In this document: in pieces, positions 34,900 to 46,479 of the stretch | Numbering within the stretch: the stretch's first letter is position 1 | Layout of the letters: every line of letters starts with the position of its first letter | DNA from: Phanerodontia chrysosporium | Taxonomy: Eukaryota; Basidiomycota; Agaricomycetes; Polyporales; Phanerochaetaceae | Direction: 5' to 3' | DNA: 64,000 nucleotides | Assembly (NCBI GenBank): GCA_001910725.1 | Contig: MJGA01000001.1 | Location: forward strand, 1,984,001 to 2,048,000 | The notes under the pieces: generated by a model | The model's input: the letters and a program-made list of their open reading frames with translations, nothing else | What the model was told of the DNA's origin: nothing | Databases searched by the model: none | Program-made: the position numbers and the translations under genes

Positions 34900-36759
34900 T
34901 CAGATAAGGCCTTGCTTCTTGAGGTCCTCGTATGTTTTCCGGTTGTACACATTGCCCTCCTCATCCTCGAGCTCCTCCATGGTCTCCTGCTCGAAGATCT
35001 CGTTTCTGCCCTCGCGCTTGAGCTTTTCAGCCACTGGACAAAAATAGCGTCAGCATATCAACCCTGCAAATCGACATGAAGACATGCTTACAGGCCAGCG
35101 CGTCCTCAATCCGAGTGATCTCGTGGAAGTGTTTCGTGTTGGGCAAGCCGAGCGCGCGCATTCCGAACGCATGCCGTGACTCTTGGAAGTGTCGGTCGAA
35201 ATTCTTTCTGCAGCCCAGCAAGCGTTTAGCGGGACACAATGGAACCGCAGACAAGCGGGCGGGGCTCACCTTCCCATGTAGACATGATCTGAGCAGATTT
35301 CGCATCGGTACTCCACACCAAGGCCGTGTAGCTTGTACAGCCAGTATGGAATAGGCTTTCCATCCCACCCGAGCGGGAGCTTCAGTGGGTTGTAAATGCG
35401 CTCTTCCTCTTCCTCCTCCTCTGCACCCTCCGCGTTCGCCGGGGCAGCCACTGCAGGCTTCGGCTTTGACTGCTCGAGCAGTTCTTGCTCGCGTTCTCGG
35501 GCCGTGAGCGAGAATCTTCGTTCCACGTTGGACTTCGTGTCGTTCAGCACCGATGCAAGGGACGCCAACATCTTGGTGCATAGATGCGTGAGCAAGGCGG
35601 CCGTCCGGTGCTTCGAACCGGACGCGGTGGCAGTACCGTTGCCATTGTTCGTCCCGTTCGTCCCGTTTTCCGGTGCAGAAGGGCCGTTAGGATTGACCGG
35701 CGGCTCTCCCGACTCTGCCTGCTTGGCAGCAGCCTTGATGTGCTTCTTAGAGTTAAGGTGTGCATCGTACACCGTTTGTTTGGAGTACATTTTCTGGCCT
35801 AATAGCACGCGAGTTCAAGCACCGAGACGCCAAGGAACAAGGAGCGAGACTCACATGCTGCACACCAGATACCCACCCCATTCTCTGCTGGCTGCTTCGC
35901 TGCCAACTCTTCCCAGCCCTCGATGAGGCCCGCTTCCCACTGCTGATTGAATTGCGCCTCAGCCTCGCGTTGTTGTGACTCGATGTCAACTAACGGTTGA
36001 GCACGCTTAATGAAAGACAGCAGGTACGAGTGCAATGCTTTTATGTAACTGGAGAAATGGTGTTGTAAGTACATTCAAGTGACTGCACAAGAGGGTAGCA
36101 GACGCACAGCTCGTAGTCCCTTGTTGTCCGGCACTCCTTAGGCAGCTCATTGTGAATGGTGGTAGATTGAGCAGCAAGAAGTACATCAAGGTATTGTAAG
36201 TACCCCAACCGCTTGCCAATACGCTTCAGGTTGTTGTAAGCTGTATGGTTCGCGTACAGGTCGAGGTATTTTCCGTACTGCTCTTCACCAGAGAACAGCA
36301 GAGCGATTGCTGATGTGCAAAGACAATCAGCGCGGATGCAGGTGTGAATAATGTGCACTCACGATCGTCTGCCTCGTACTCATCCTCTCCGAGTTCCTCC
36401 ATTCCTTCGTCCAGAAAAGCAGCAAGCTCGAGCTCAAATCCATTCGCAATGGTCTCAGGGTACTTGACGTAGTGTTCTTGAATCTTGTTCAAGCGTGCGT
36501 AGAATTCGTCAAGGTTATTCTGGTTCCCGGTGGCAGACAGCGTGTCGAGCTCTGCTTTTCTCGTCTCCTGGTCTTCGTACGAGTTGTTGAGAGTTACAAC
36601 TCGTGATTGTATGCGGTCGAGAATCTGGGAAGCCTTGTGTTCCGTCTGGAGGCGGCTTTCATGTGTGGGCTGAGGCTTGGAGAGAATGGTATACAGAGCA
36701 CGCTCAAAGTGCTCAATCTCTTCGTGAGTCTGCCTCTGTACCTCGATTATGGAGTCCAT
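34900..36759 (-). CDS. SF3A3: Splicing factor SF3a subunit 3 (SF3a60/Prp9)
   Basis: Six exons encode about 500 residues. The start [20 protein letters not shown] is the SF3a60 N terminus, followed by [36 protein letters not shown] and [20 protein letters not shown]. The matrin-type C2H2 finger is [20 protein letters not shown] then SKKH, built across an intron. The C terminus has [20 protein letters not shown] and [20 protein letters not shown]. The protein is part of U2 snRNP, needed to form the prespliceosome. A poly-Glu stretch (seven residues) precedes the last conserved block. No frameshift is needed. Head-to-head with eIF4A-III, 157 bp apart. Confidence 0.95.
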
Positions 36760-36916
36760 TTCGAGGACGTTCAGGGAGATTCGTGAAGGACGGGAAAGAG
36801 GAAGGGGAGAACGTTGAGCAACAACGGGCAGGTGAACGAGAGTTAGGCGCTTACATCACTGAAGCGTTCGGTGGGAATTTCGAATTCCGACAATTCTACC
36901 TTCACTCTCGTTCAAC
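36760..36916. promoter_or_regulatory. Bidirectional promoter of SF3a60 and eIF4A-III
   Basis: Only 157 bp separate two divergent start codons, so both promoters and both 5'UTRs must fit here. It is purine-rich on the plus strand and shows no clear TATA box. Co-expression of two mRNA-processing genes is an inference from arrangement. Confidence 0.6.
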
Positions 36917-38530
36917 ATGTCGGGCATAAATCCTGGAGACGAGGTGCGCAAGTCATCGCTGTCGAGGCGTACAACACCCACTGATATCCCTATGCTACGT
37001 TCAGAAACTCATCTTCGAATCCTCCGAGGCTGTCTCGGTAGTCTCAACCTTCGACGACCTTGGTTTGAAGGAGGACCTGCTTCGCGGCATCTATGCTTAC
37101 AGTGAGCAAACCTGTCTTGGAGGAGCTCTGCACTGTGCTAACTACATCTGTAGACTTTGAAAAGCCATCTGCTATCCAGCAGCGTGCCATTCTCCCTATC
37201 ATTCAAGGTCGGGATGTCATCGCGCAGCCCAGTCGGGTACCGGAAAGACCGCCACTTTCTCCATCTCCATCCTCCAGTCAATCGATGTCACTGTACGGGA
37301 AACACAAGCACTCGTCCTGTCTCCGACTCGTGAGCTCGCCACGCAGATCCAGTCGGTCGTCTTGGCTCTCGGCGACTACATGAACGTCCAGTGCCACGCA
37401 TGCATTGGCGGCACCTCTATTGGCGAGGACATTCGCAAACTCGAATACGGCCAGCACGTCGTCTCTGGCACCCCTGGACGTGTGTTCGACATGATCCGTC
37501 GCCGGAGCCTGCGGACACGAAACATCAAGATGCTCGTTCTGGACGAGGCCGACGAGTTGCTGAACAAGGGTTTCAAGGACCAGATCTACGACGTGTACCG
37601 CTACCTCCCCCCCGCCACTCAAGTCGTTCTCCTTAGCGCCACCCTTCCATACGACGTGTTGGAGATGACTACGAAGTTCATGACCGACCCCATCCGCATC
37701 CTTGTCAAGCGTGATGAGTTGACGCTGGAGGGCATCAAGCAGTTCTTCGTCGCCGTGGAGAAGGAGGACTGGAAATTTGACACCCTGTGCGACTTGTACG
37801 ACACCTTGACTATCACTCAGGCTGTCATCTTCTGCAACACAAGGCGAAAGGTATGTCATGTATGTCGCTGGTTGTGAGCATTGCTTACGTGAGCCACCAG
37901 GTCGATTGGTTGACGGAGAAGATGCGCGCAGCCAACTTCACTGTCTCATCAATGCACGGTGAGATGGTACAGAAGGAGCGAGACGCGATTATGGCGGAGT
38001 TCCGGAGTGGCACTTCGTACGTAGCGCACCCCACAACGACCAGCATACAGCTGACCTCTGTACAGGCGTGTTTTGATCACTACCGATGTCTGGGCGCGTG
38101 GTATCGATGTCCAGCAAGTGTCATTGGTCATTAACTACGACCTGCCTGCGTACGTGGCGCTTTATGACAATGTCCAGACAAGTGACTTACCGAAATGCAT
38201 GCGCAGAAACCGTGAGAACTACATCCACCGCATTGGTCGCTCAGGACGGTTTGGAAGGAAGGGTGTGGCCATCAACGTAGGTCTCTGTGGTTCACTGTCT
38301 TTCGCAGTGTTGACACGTGCATTTCAGTTCGTCACAGTAGATGATGTTCGTATCCTGCGCGATATCGGTATGTGCGCTTTGCTGTGGTGGCTATGAGCAT
38401 TATAACTGACTTCCCCACTAGAACAATTCTACGGTACACAAATAGTAAGTCTAGAACTACCTGTCATTGAAGACCAGAAGCTTACGCGCCCCAGGATGAA
38501 ATGCCAGTCAACGCCGCGGAACTTATCTAA
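36917..38530 (+). CDS. fal1: DEAD-box RNA helicase eIF4A-III/Fal1
   Basis: Nine exons encode about 395 residues. Helicase motifs are in order: [20 protein letters not shown] (Q motif), a Walker A that becomes AQSGTGKT once one base is restored at 37226-37230, [64 protein letters not shown] and [13 protein letters not shown]. The end, [11 protein letters not shown], is like eIF4A-III rather than eIF4A-I. The protein is the RNA clamp of the exon junction complex and works in pre-rRNA processing in yeast (Fal1). The missing base in the ATP-binding loop of an essential gene is best read as an assembly error. Confidence 0.95.
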
Positions 38531-38896
38531 GTCCGACTGTACTTCCAATCCATGCTTTCCGTTCGCCGATTTTCGAATTGCCACTCGTGTGGGGACGTTG
38601 TTCTTGTGCATCTCCCTCTGTAATGCCACCTTTTTATGTGCTCAGTACATTACTCTTCCGTGTAGCACCAATTGTTTGGACCAATAGCTGCTTTGCATGA
38701 TGTCCGCGCGTCGCGAGTCACATGTGCCCACGTGACCCGGCAAATTCGGGACCGAGACCGCGCCCAGCAAGTTGAACATCAACCACGCTCTCGAAGTCTC
38801 CAGCGACGGTTTATCTTCCCCAATCCTTCTCAGTGGCCTGAAATTCGTGCTCAAGCATTCCTACACTCTCTTGCTTACATCTTGTATATCATCGCT
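38531..38896. promoter_or_regulatory. Promoter region with an E-box
   Basis: 366 bp between eIF4A-III and the KEN-box protein. CACGTG lies at 38729-38734, a binding site for bHLH factors such as Cbf1-type proteins. No other structure is evident. Confidence 0.4.
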
Positions 38897-39811
38897 ATGC
38901 AACGACCAGGACCTCTTCGCGACATTCCCCTCGACCGCATCAATTTCGCGGATAACGTTTCCCACCCTGTGTCTTTTAAACAGAGGCCAAACAAACGCCC
39001 CCTTTCGCCAAACGCATCTCCAGTCTCTACCCCTGCGAAGCGCCAAATAGTGAGCCCCGACGCTGCAGGACCGTCGGAGATAGGCTCGCAAAGCATGCTT
39101 TGGTCATCCACGGACGATCAGTCGACGCCCGTACGCGTCCGTGACGCGCTGCCAGGCCTCTCACTCACGCCACGCAAGCTCGACTTCAGCGTCGCCGAAG
39201 CTGACGATGATGCATATGGCTCGCCGATGAAGTGCACGCCACCGAGCCCCGCTCGCCCTGCAGCGCCCTCGCTATCTCCGGACGCGATGGATGTTGACGA
39301 TTGCTTCACCCCCACGCACTCGCTCACCTCCCCGCTGCTCGAGCCTGCCAACCTTGCTGCTGCCGATCGCAGTTCGATTCACTACCCCGGTTTCGACGTT
39401 CATCTCGACCCGGACGGTGCCGGGGTGGAGCCGTCGTCTTCACTCTTGCAGACGCCATCAGTGGGGCCGAGCAACTCGAAGAAAGCGAAGGAGCAGGACA
39501 AGGAGAACGTCCCCCCTCCCCGTGTAAAGACACCGCGGGTGGGGAAAGAGGAGGCCCTGGCAAAGGCTGCCGTCGTCGCGTCGATGAAGGCGGCTGGTGC
39601 GGAGATCGAGAACTGGTCGCCATGCGCGCCAGATGAAGGATACATCTCGTCGCCGAAGCCGAGGCTGAATCCCCACCAGCTCGTCAGCCGTGGCCAGTCG
39701 GTCCCATGGCTGACCCCGGAACGCGCGCGCTCGAGCAACGCGCTGAAGCCGCTCTCGACGCGACTGTTGGAAATTGGATCGGAGGAAGTGGAATGGGAGG
39801 AGGATATGTAA
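38897..39811 (+). CDS. S/TP-rich protein with a KEN box, unknown function
   Basis: A single exon of 304 codons starting MQRPGPLRDIPLDR. The sequence is largely disordered, with many S/T-P pairs (SPNASPVSTPAKRQ, TPRKLD, SPMKCTPPSPARP, TPTH, KTPRVGKEE), some matching the full CDK consensus S/T-P-x-K/R. A KEN box (EQDKENVPP) sits mid-protein, and a helical KEEALAKAAVVASMKAAG follows. The end is strongly acidic (EIGSEEVEWEEDM). KEN boxes recruit the anaphase-promoting complex, so a cell-cycle-controlled protein is a reasonable guess. Fungal KEN/CDK-rich proteins diverge fast and I cannot name the family. The frame is also open upstream of this ATG, but the upstream part lacks a good start. Confidence 0.65.
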   Translation: MQRPGPLRDIPLDRINFADNVSHPVSFKQRPNKRPLSPNASPVSTPAKRQIVSPDAAGPSEIGSQSMLWSSTDDQSTPVRVRDALPGLSLTPRKLDFSVAEADDDAYGSPMKCTPPSPARPAAPSLSPDAMDVDDCFTPTHSLTSPLLEPANLAAADRSSIHYPGFDVHLDPDGAGVEPSSSLLQTPSVGPSNSKKAKEQDKENVPPPRVKTPRVGKEEALAKAAVVASMKAAGAEIENWSPCAPDEGYISSPKPRLNPHQLVSRGQSVPWLTPERARSSNALKPLSTRLLEIGSEEVEWEEDM

Positions 39812-40287
39812 TGCTTGTTGTGGAATACTTCTCAATCTCGCTATCGTTGGATGCTACTCAATCAGTCAATCAAACAAGGACGCTCTACACATTCAGTGAG
39901 TATCGGGCGGGTAGGCGGTAGACGTGTACTGCCATGCTAACCTCGTCGCGTCCGCAGATTGCATATACACTATACCAACATATTTTGCCGTCATCACACG
40001 CACACCTCCATGCCTGCCGTTGCTTCCCATATATGCTCTATGTTGTAAACTAGGTTTTCATGCACAAGGAATGAACGATGACCATGTGCTGTGTGCCGGT
40101 TGCTCGAGCCTCTGGCCTCTGGTGTGTGCCTTGGCCACCTCGGGCAAGCCCCCAAAGCCCTGAATGGCAGACCCCGGACACCGTAAGTTCTCACCTCTCC
40201 GGGACAAAATGTTCCCACGGGCCATATGCGGACACGTACTACGCTGGCAATGTGTTCAGCAAGCGCGTACACATCTCCGTTGCGAGA
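39812..40287. other. Intergenic region upstream of lcl2
   Basis: About 480 bp with no gene-like frame. Sequence is mixed and moderately AT-rich in the first half, which should include the 3'UTR of the preceding gene. Confidence 0.4.
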
Positions 40288-40716
40288 ATGCTCCTGAACG
40301 CAGCCAGGGTCCTCAACGTTCTCGTTGTCTTGTGCTTGATGCCTTTGGCGTTGGCACAGTTCAACTTCTTCGAGCAAATGTTCGGGCAGGGTCCCCCTGG
40401 TGGGCAGCACCAGCAGCGGAGACCATCGTCCCATTCCCAGTGGGCTGCTCAAGCTGACGCTGGTACGTGTGTACAATCTGAACCAGAACCATGGCGACGC
40501 TAAGCTTTGCGCTGTGCAGTGCCTTGCGCGCAGTATCTCTGCCCGGACACCCTCGTTTGCGTGTCGAACCCTTCCGACTGTCCCTGCCCGAATGTCGAGG
40601 ATATCAAATGTCTCCTTCCGGACGGCGAGGACAAGCGGGCCGCTACTACAGTCTGTGTGCGCGGCGCACACGACTGCTCCGAAGTGGAGCGCTTATATAA
40701 ACGGTTCTCCAATTGA
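40288..40716 (+). CDS. lcl2: Lcl2-like secreted/ER protein
   Basis: Two exons (40288-40462, 40520-40716) encode 123 residues, the size of yeast Lcl2. A signal peptide is clear: [17 protein letters not shown], with likely cleavage after ALA. Next comes [16 protein letters not shown], the family block, then [20 protein letters not shown] and [17 protein letters not shown] with six or more cysteines that can form disulfides, and [18 protein letters not shown]. Yeast Lcl2 is linked to chronological lifespan and ER-associated degradation; its molecular role is not settled. Confidence 0.92.
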
Positions 40717-43700
40717 GGGCGGCGCACGATGGTCGCCTCCCGCCCCCTCCTACCCGTACGTAAATTCTGCCCGACTGAGACAAGACCGAGACCCTGAATA
40801 CCTCCGTGGATAGGTGTCTTGGTCGAGCTTGTGGTACACATACTATTGGCGTAGACGAAATGCAATTGCTTTCATCTTCCCATGTCTGCGGAATGGATTC
40901 ACAGAGGGATCAGACTAGTACCGGCAAGGCGATACTGTCGGCCCTGCAACGCCCTACGCATTTACTTCTATCACGCCATTGTTTGGTTGCTAACACCAGT
41001 TGGGCATGAACGTGAAGTTAATCCGGTTCTCCCGGTGCTGTGCGCTGGACCTTGCTACCGGAGCGGTGAACTCTGTTGGAGGCGGCCCAGCGGATACCTT
41101 AGCCCCTAGGCGGCAACCACGCCTCAGACATGCTCTCTGCATCGTGAACGCCCGGGCGTGAACCATATCTGTGCGCCTCTCGCGGTGTATTCGGACTGTA
41201 TCGAACGCTTGGGCGACTGATGCATAGATCCTCGCACAGGCTAGCGGTCGTCCGTCCGGCGAGTCGCGGCTGCAGCGCCACTTGTCCACGGATGAATTCA
41301 TCCTGATTACGCATACAGGAACCGGCCGACCCTTGCAATCCCCCAGATAACGCGCAGCCTCCGAAGGTCAGGGTTTCATCACGACTTGTTGCAAGACCCT
41401 TGCTCACCTAGCGGATGTTTTCATTCCCAGGCGCAGCCAGAAAGGAGTCGTGGAACCAACGTCCCCCGCGGCTGAGTCACAAGGCCCGCCGCCGCTGGCG
41501 TAACTCTCACTTGGATGTTGCCCGGCCGCCATGTCATCAAGGTGAAGCTGATCCTGCTTGAGTGCGACACCGGTCGGGCTATTGATGCTCAAGGTCAGCC
41601 GTGTACACGCACTCTGATCCTTTCACCGCCGTCTTCCCATGCCTTTGAGCTTCCCTTCTATGCTAGCAGTTCCGGTTGTGATAACCTTGGTACCTGGCCG
41701 CAGAATCTACGGTGAGGCGTCTTCCTGACCCTCCGACGCATATCAGGGATGTCGTTCTTTGCCTTCCTAGCATGTCCATGTGATGGGCGAGGTGATGGAC
41801 GGGGAGGCGAGGCTGGTCTCCTGATGAGTCCTCCGGTCTGCGAGGACGGGCAGTGATAACGCGGCTACCGCTGCACACTGACATCCGGTACGCCGTTGCA
41901 CGCCTTCCCCGTAGGCCCTATACAGGTCCTAAGGCTTGCGCACAAATCCACCGTCAAGAGGCACGCCTTTTTCTACCGCCCCACCGTGCATGACGGGGCA
42001 CTCCATCAGGGGGACGATCATCCAATCCCGACAGGCCATTCGATGAGGTGAGAATTTGTCACTCTATTGGAATACCCGCGACGCTCATGACCCGTCTCTA
42101 TCTGAATTCTATGCTGGACGCGGCGTTCGGGACGCGAGAAACCTCCAATGGCAACCTGGACCGAGGTTCATCTCACCGGCGGCCTGTGGCCAACAGCGCA
42201 GCTGGCCACCGCGGGAACCCAGCCACCACGACTGTCGCGCGAGGTTAACAGTTTTGACGAAGGTGAACTCAAGTTGTCGGGCTCTCGGTAGGCGTTGCCG
42301 CGGTGCGGCTGTGCACAGCGAGCTTCTCTCGCGTGAAGACGAAGCACGGCGCACTGGCGACGCGAAGCAAGCACAGCAACCTCGTTCTCTCCCCATCCCA
42401 ACGACGATTTGCCAGCGTATAGATGAACAAAAATATTTGTACACGTATTTGCTAAATATTCCTAGTCTCGCTGGCTTCTTGAAGGTGAGGGACCGCCGTT
42501 CAGTCTTCCGGAAGACACCAATAGCCGTTCTGCACGCGCCGGTCCCGGGTAACGGTTATGAGGCACTCTAGTGAGTCCGAGGGAGTTGGAAACGAAGCGT
42601 ACCCACATTGATCTGCAAACGGCGTTACTTCCAAGGCAGGCCAGCCTCCATCTCAGCGCGGCCTATCTCCGCTTTTTCTCTCGCAGGCTATCTCCCATGA
42701 TTGGAGTTATTCATACGAATTTGCACGTTCGTGGCAAAGCTCCGAAGAAAGATGGGCGGCTGTCACTCGTGGGGTCTAACAAGGGCCTATACTGCTGTAA
42801 CACTGGAGGACGACCAAATCAACGTCTGCTGTCGGGTGTTATACTCTCACTTACCTATAGGCCGCGTCACCTCTGGTCATTAATCAAGGGCTGGCACTGG
42901 CATCAGGTAGACGATGTTCCATTGGCACCTGAATCTTCTTGCCACGTTTGCCCCGGTGCATGTTGATTCTGCTGATACCCTTTGAGCGCGTACCGTCGTT
43001 CCCTCCCCGTAACGAGGCTGTCTATCTTGTTGCCCTTCCAAAGTTGATCATGGAACCCAGGGCGGCATCGCGGAAGCGATTCTTCGTTGCGTGTGACGAA
43101 ATAGCCCTAGGTGCGTACATGCCAAATCTTACGCACCTTATTGTATCATGTAGTGTACTTCTTCCGTCTCTCGCTGCGGAGCCTCATGTCCAGACCGCGA
43201 GTCAGCTGGTTTCGACGACAGCGCCGATGTCGCCGACTTGAGAGCTACTCCGGTAGCGCTGAGATAGTTCCCGAAAGCTAGCAGGGAAACCACTTGCTCA
43301 CCGTCTGCCATGCTTCTGGGAATTTCGGCTCAAACATTGGTATTATTTCGGCTGTCCGGACCATGCTGATCATCAAGGCTCTATGTACTGCCTTGCTGGG
43401 CGAGGTGGGGGCTACTAGCACGCACGTCATCTATCAGGCAACATGGTGCAGCCGCGCCCGCGGTCCTTGTGCTACGCTGATTCACGACAATCAAGCAATC
43501 TCGATTCTTGCGTCCTACAGCTTGTCTTCTTTGTTTCTTTAGGGATTACCACTTTGATCCTCCGGTCGGATGACACCGCGTGCTACCGTGGTCTTCTGAG
43601 GCACAACGGTTACAGTACCTGCACTCACGCCGTTAGGTAAATCGGCACGCGCCATTCCGGAGGTTAGGGCGGGCCTGTTGCTCCTTTTATGCCGTACAGG

Positions 43701-44179
43701 GCGTAGAATTGCTCCGGTTAACCTATTCTGAGTCCGCCGTAGCGGTCCGCCCAGTGTCGAGGCACCGCCCTGGAACTAGCGCGCAGGTATGCGTATCGCA
43801 GCTTGTCGTCGCACCGCATGGTTCCGTGGAGGATCTGGGAGATTCAGTTTGCCTGCGCCGGCCTTGCGCCTGAACGCTGTCCATCGCCGCTGGTCCGCTC
43901 CCGGCACTGCTTACCGCAGCGCACCAGCTTGGCAGCGGGATCTGCTGCTGCGTGCCCGTATCCGGAGTAGCACACATAGTCGTTCGGATGTTGCGACGAG
44001 TGCTAGAACGATGCTTGACGGTCGCTCTAGCAGGACTCAAGGTCGAAGAATGGAGGAAAACAGTTTGAGGCCTGAATTGTGCGCGATTTAGGACACCTTC
44101 TAAAATAGGCAACAGCAAGCGGACATTCCCCGCGGTGGCGTTGCCGGTTCGGCACCCAACTCTGACCTTTACCACCAAC
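40717..44179. other. Gene-poor 3.5-kb region, no gene identified
   Basis: The longest stretch without a gene in this window. Frames of 60-171 codons are present on both strands, but none continues through canonical introns into a recognisable protein, and they overlap each other. I looked for reverse transcriptase YxDD, integrase, transposase, helitron, tRNA and rRNA signatures and saw none. Composition is lower in GC than the flanking genes. Possible contents are a decayed transposon, non-coding RNAs or old gene remnants; the sequence does not decide. Confidence 0.5.
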
Positions 44180-44663
44180 ATGGCGCTCGCAAGACCAACC
44201 GTATGTCCCCGTTCCATCCTCTTTCTTGCGGCATACGAGGTCTGAACCAGAGGATTTGCAGGCTAAGTTGCCACCAGGCGCGAACAGGATCCTCTTCGTC
44301 AAAAATCTCAACTACCAGATCACCGGCGAGGACCTCTACGACTTGTTTGGGCGGTACGGCAGCATCCGCCAGATTCGCATTGGCAATGAACAAAAGACAC
44401 GAGGGACGGCCTTTGTTGTGTTTGACGATGTGATGGATGTACGTACAGTGTGTCTCGCGGAATCTCACGTACTGATTAGGACTCGGCAGGCCAAGAATGC
44501 TCTGGATCATCTCAACGGCTTCCATCTCCAGGAACGATACATTGTCGTTCTGTATCATATGCCTGCGAAACAGGATGCCGCTGCGGCAAAGGCCGACCTG
44601 GCCCGGAGAGAGGAGGAGCTGGCGCAGCTGAAGAAGAAGCATGATATCAAGGACGAGGACTGA
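44180..44663 (+). CDS. SF3B6: SF3b subunit 6 (p14), branch-point RNA-binding protein
   Basis: Three exons (44180-44200, 44262-44438, 44490-44663) encode 123 residues against 125 in human p14. It starts MALARPTAKLPPGANRILF and contains one RRM: RNP2 as ILFVKNLNY and RNP1 as KTRGTAFVVFDD, then NALDHLNGFHLQERYIVVLY. The C-terminal helix LARREEELAQLKKKHDIKDE matches the family. p14 sits in the SF3b part of U2 snRNP next to the branch adenosine. The first exon is only 21 nt. The acceptor used (ttgcag at 44256-44261) is not the first AG after the donor. Confidence 0.95.
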
Positions 44664-46479
44664 TGTGCGGAACTCTTGTATCTACGTTATCCCAGTCTAT
44701 GCTAGCTAACGCACTGCCTGATGTAGCCATCGCCTATTTGCCGCAGATCGCAGTGCAGATGACACAAGCCACCTGGTGTCAGCCTGTCTGTATCGTAAGG
44801 CTTTATCTCACAGCCAAAACCGATCTCCGCTTTGCACGATCGCACCCGCACAGCTGCACAGCATAGCATAACAATCGATACTTGACGAACTGAACTACAT
44901 CATGGCCCAACATGCCCAGACAAGATGCCCATCATTACACGCTCGTCCTACCCTCGTGGCGTCGTCCCCGTGTACCTAGTTGGGCCCGGCTGCGTTGCAA
45001 TTTGGGCACCGGTCGCCGATGTGGGGAGCTGCCCGTGCAAGTTACACAATGTAAAACAATCTGTACGACATGCACTTACTATACTGTTCAGGGAATTGAT
45101 GACTGCAGGAATGGTCAGCGACAAACACGATCCGAGAACAACCTTGTCTCACTATTGCCAGCATCTGTTGCGACAGGTTTCGCCCGTGCAAGTTGCAGGA
45201 TGATTGGTGCTAAAGATGCAGTTATCCTTCTCGCAGTTGATCTGCAGCGCGTCGGTCAGCTGCCACCGCTGCGAAGCTAGGTCGACGAACCTCCTCCTCG
45301 GGCTGCAGCGGAGGCAGGTCAGACAATTAAGACGACACGCCAGCCTGTTTGGGTGACCCACCAAGTTGATCGCATGGCCGCAGCTGCTTGTCCGCGAAGC
45401 GTTAGCATCGTCGAAGCACAATAAGGAAGCACTTTACCGGTAGAGGTTTCTGACTCTGGTTCACGAGTTCAGCAAACGCGTCAGCGGGGTTGTGCTGCGA
45501 GACGTACCGGCGGAATCGGCACATAATGAAGAGTGTGGCGTGTAGAACGGCTGTGGTGAGCTGTGTGCAAGTCTTGGATGGTCCAGCGAGCACGGTCGCG
45601 CTGGGCTTTTATATGTTTGCGGTCGGTCAGTGTGTGCATGTTTACCCGCGCTGGATGCTGACGGCATCTCAGAAAACCGCCATCGCCGCAGAGCGTCTGG
45701 CCAGGACACCAAGGCAGCGTCCTTTGGGCCTCTTGGTATAGCCACTCCACCGAGCGCCAGCAGGAAATGCCTTATCGCCTCTGGCCGTGTCTTCGGGGAC
45801 TCCCTGATTCATCGTCGTTGGACCTCCCTCGTCCGGGCTGGGTCAACTGTCTGAGAATTGAATAATCTCATATCGCAAGGGCGAGACGCTAATCCCTTCT
45901 CAGAAGGACCCCGTTTAGGCTCCGTCAATCGAGTGTTCCGTAACGGCGTGGTGTCTCTGCGTCCCTGCGTACGAATACGCCGATGCCAATCTCCGATGCA
46001 CCAACGAGGCTACATCGACACCATCGACTGTGCGCGGTGCCAAACAAGCGTTCCAAGCAAGCGAGACTCCGCCCGTGGGCGTGTCTCTCATGGCTAGCGC
46101 TGCGGCGGGCAACTGCGGCGCGCACTCCCTCCGCACATGACACCAGTCCTTCCGGGCCCGATAGGCATTCACGCCTTCCAGCGAATGAGCGTCCGGCGAC
46201 GAGCGAGGCGGCGCATGGAACAACGGGCGACATTCCTGCTCGTTCTGCTGCCCTCGTGTACCCGCACTGCTGTAATGTGCCTGGGCGCGATGGCAACTCG
46301 TGGGCGAAATGGAAACAGCACAATAAGGCTGTGAGACATAAGGGACGTATTCAGCTCAGTCTTCATGATTCCATAGAAGGCACTAGTTCGGATGGAGTGT
46401 ATGAAAAGTATTACAAGCTAGTCCCCAGCGTAAAGTACAACATCAAGATGCGACAGCATTAGATAGGTCGTGAGACTTT
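44664..46479. other. Gene-poor 1.8-kb region, no gene identified
   Basis: Between SF3b6 and the end of the RNA polymerase I gene. Frames up to about 159 codons overlap on opposite strands and show no known family. The composition is like the 40.7-44.2 kb stretch, so SF3b6 lies as an island in about 5.3 kb of otherwise unassigned sequence. Confidence 0.45.

Noticed and set aside
40717..44179. Intact transposable element
   Set aside because: No reverse transcriptase, integrase, transposase or terminal repeat was visible; only decayed remnants remain possible.
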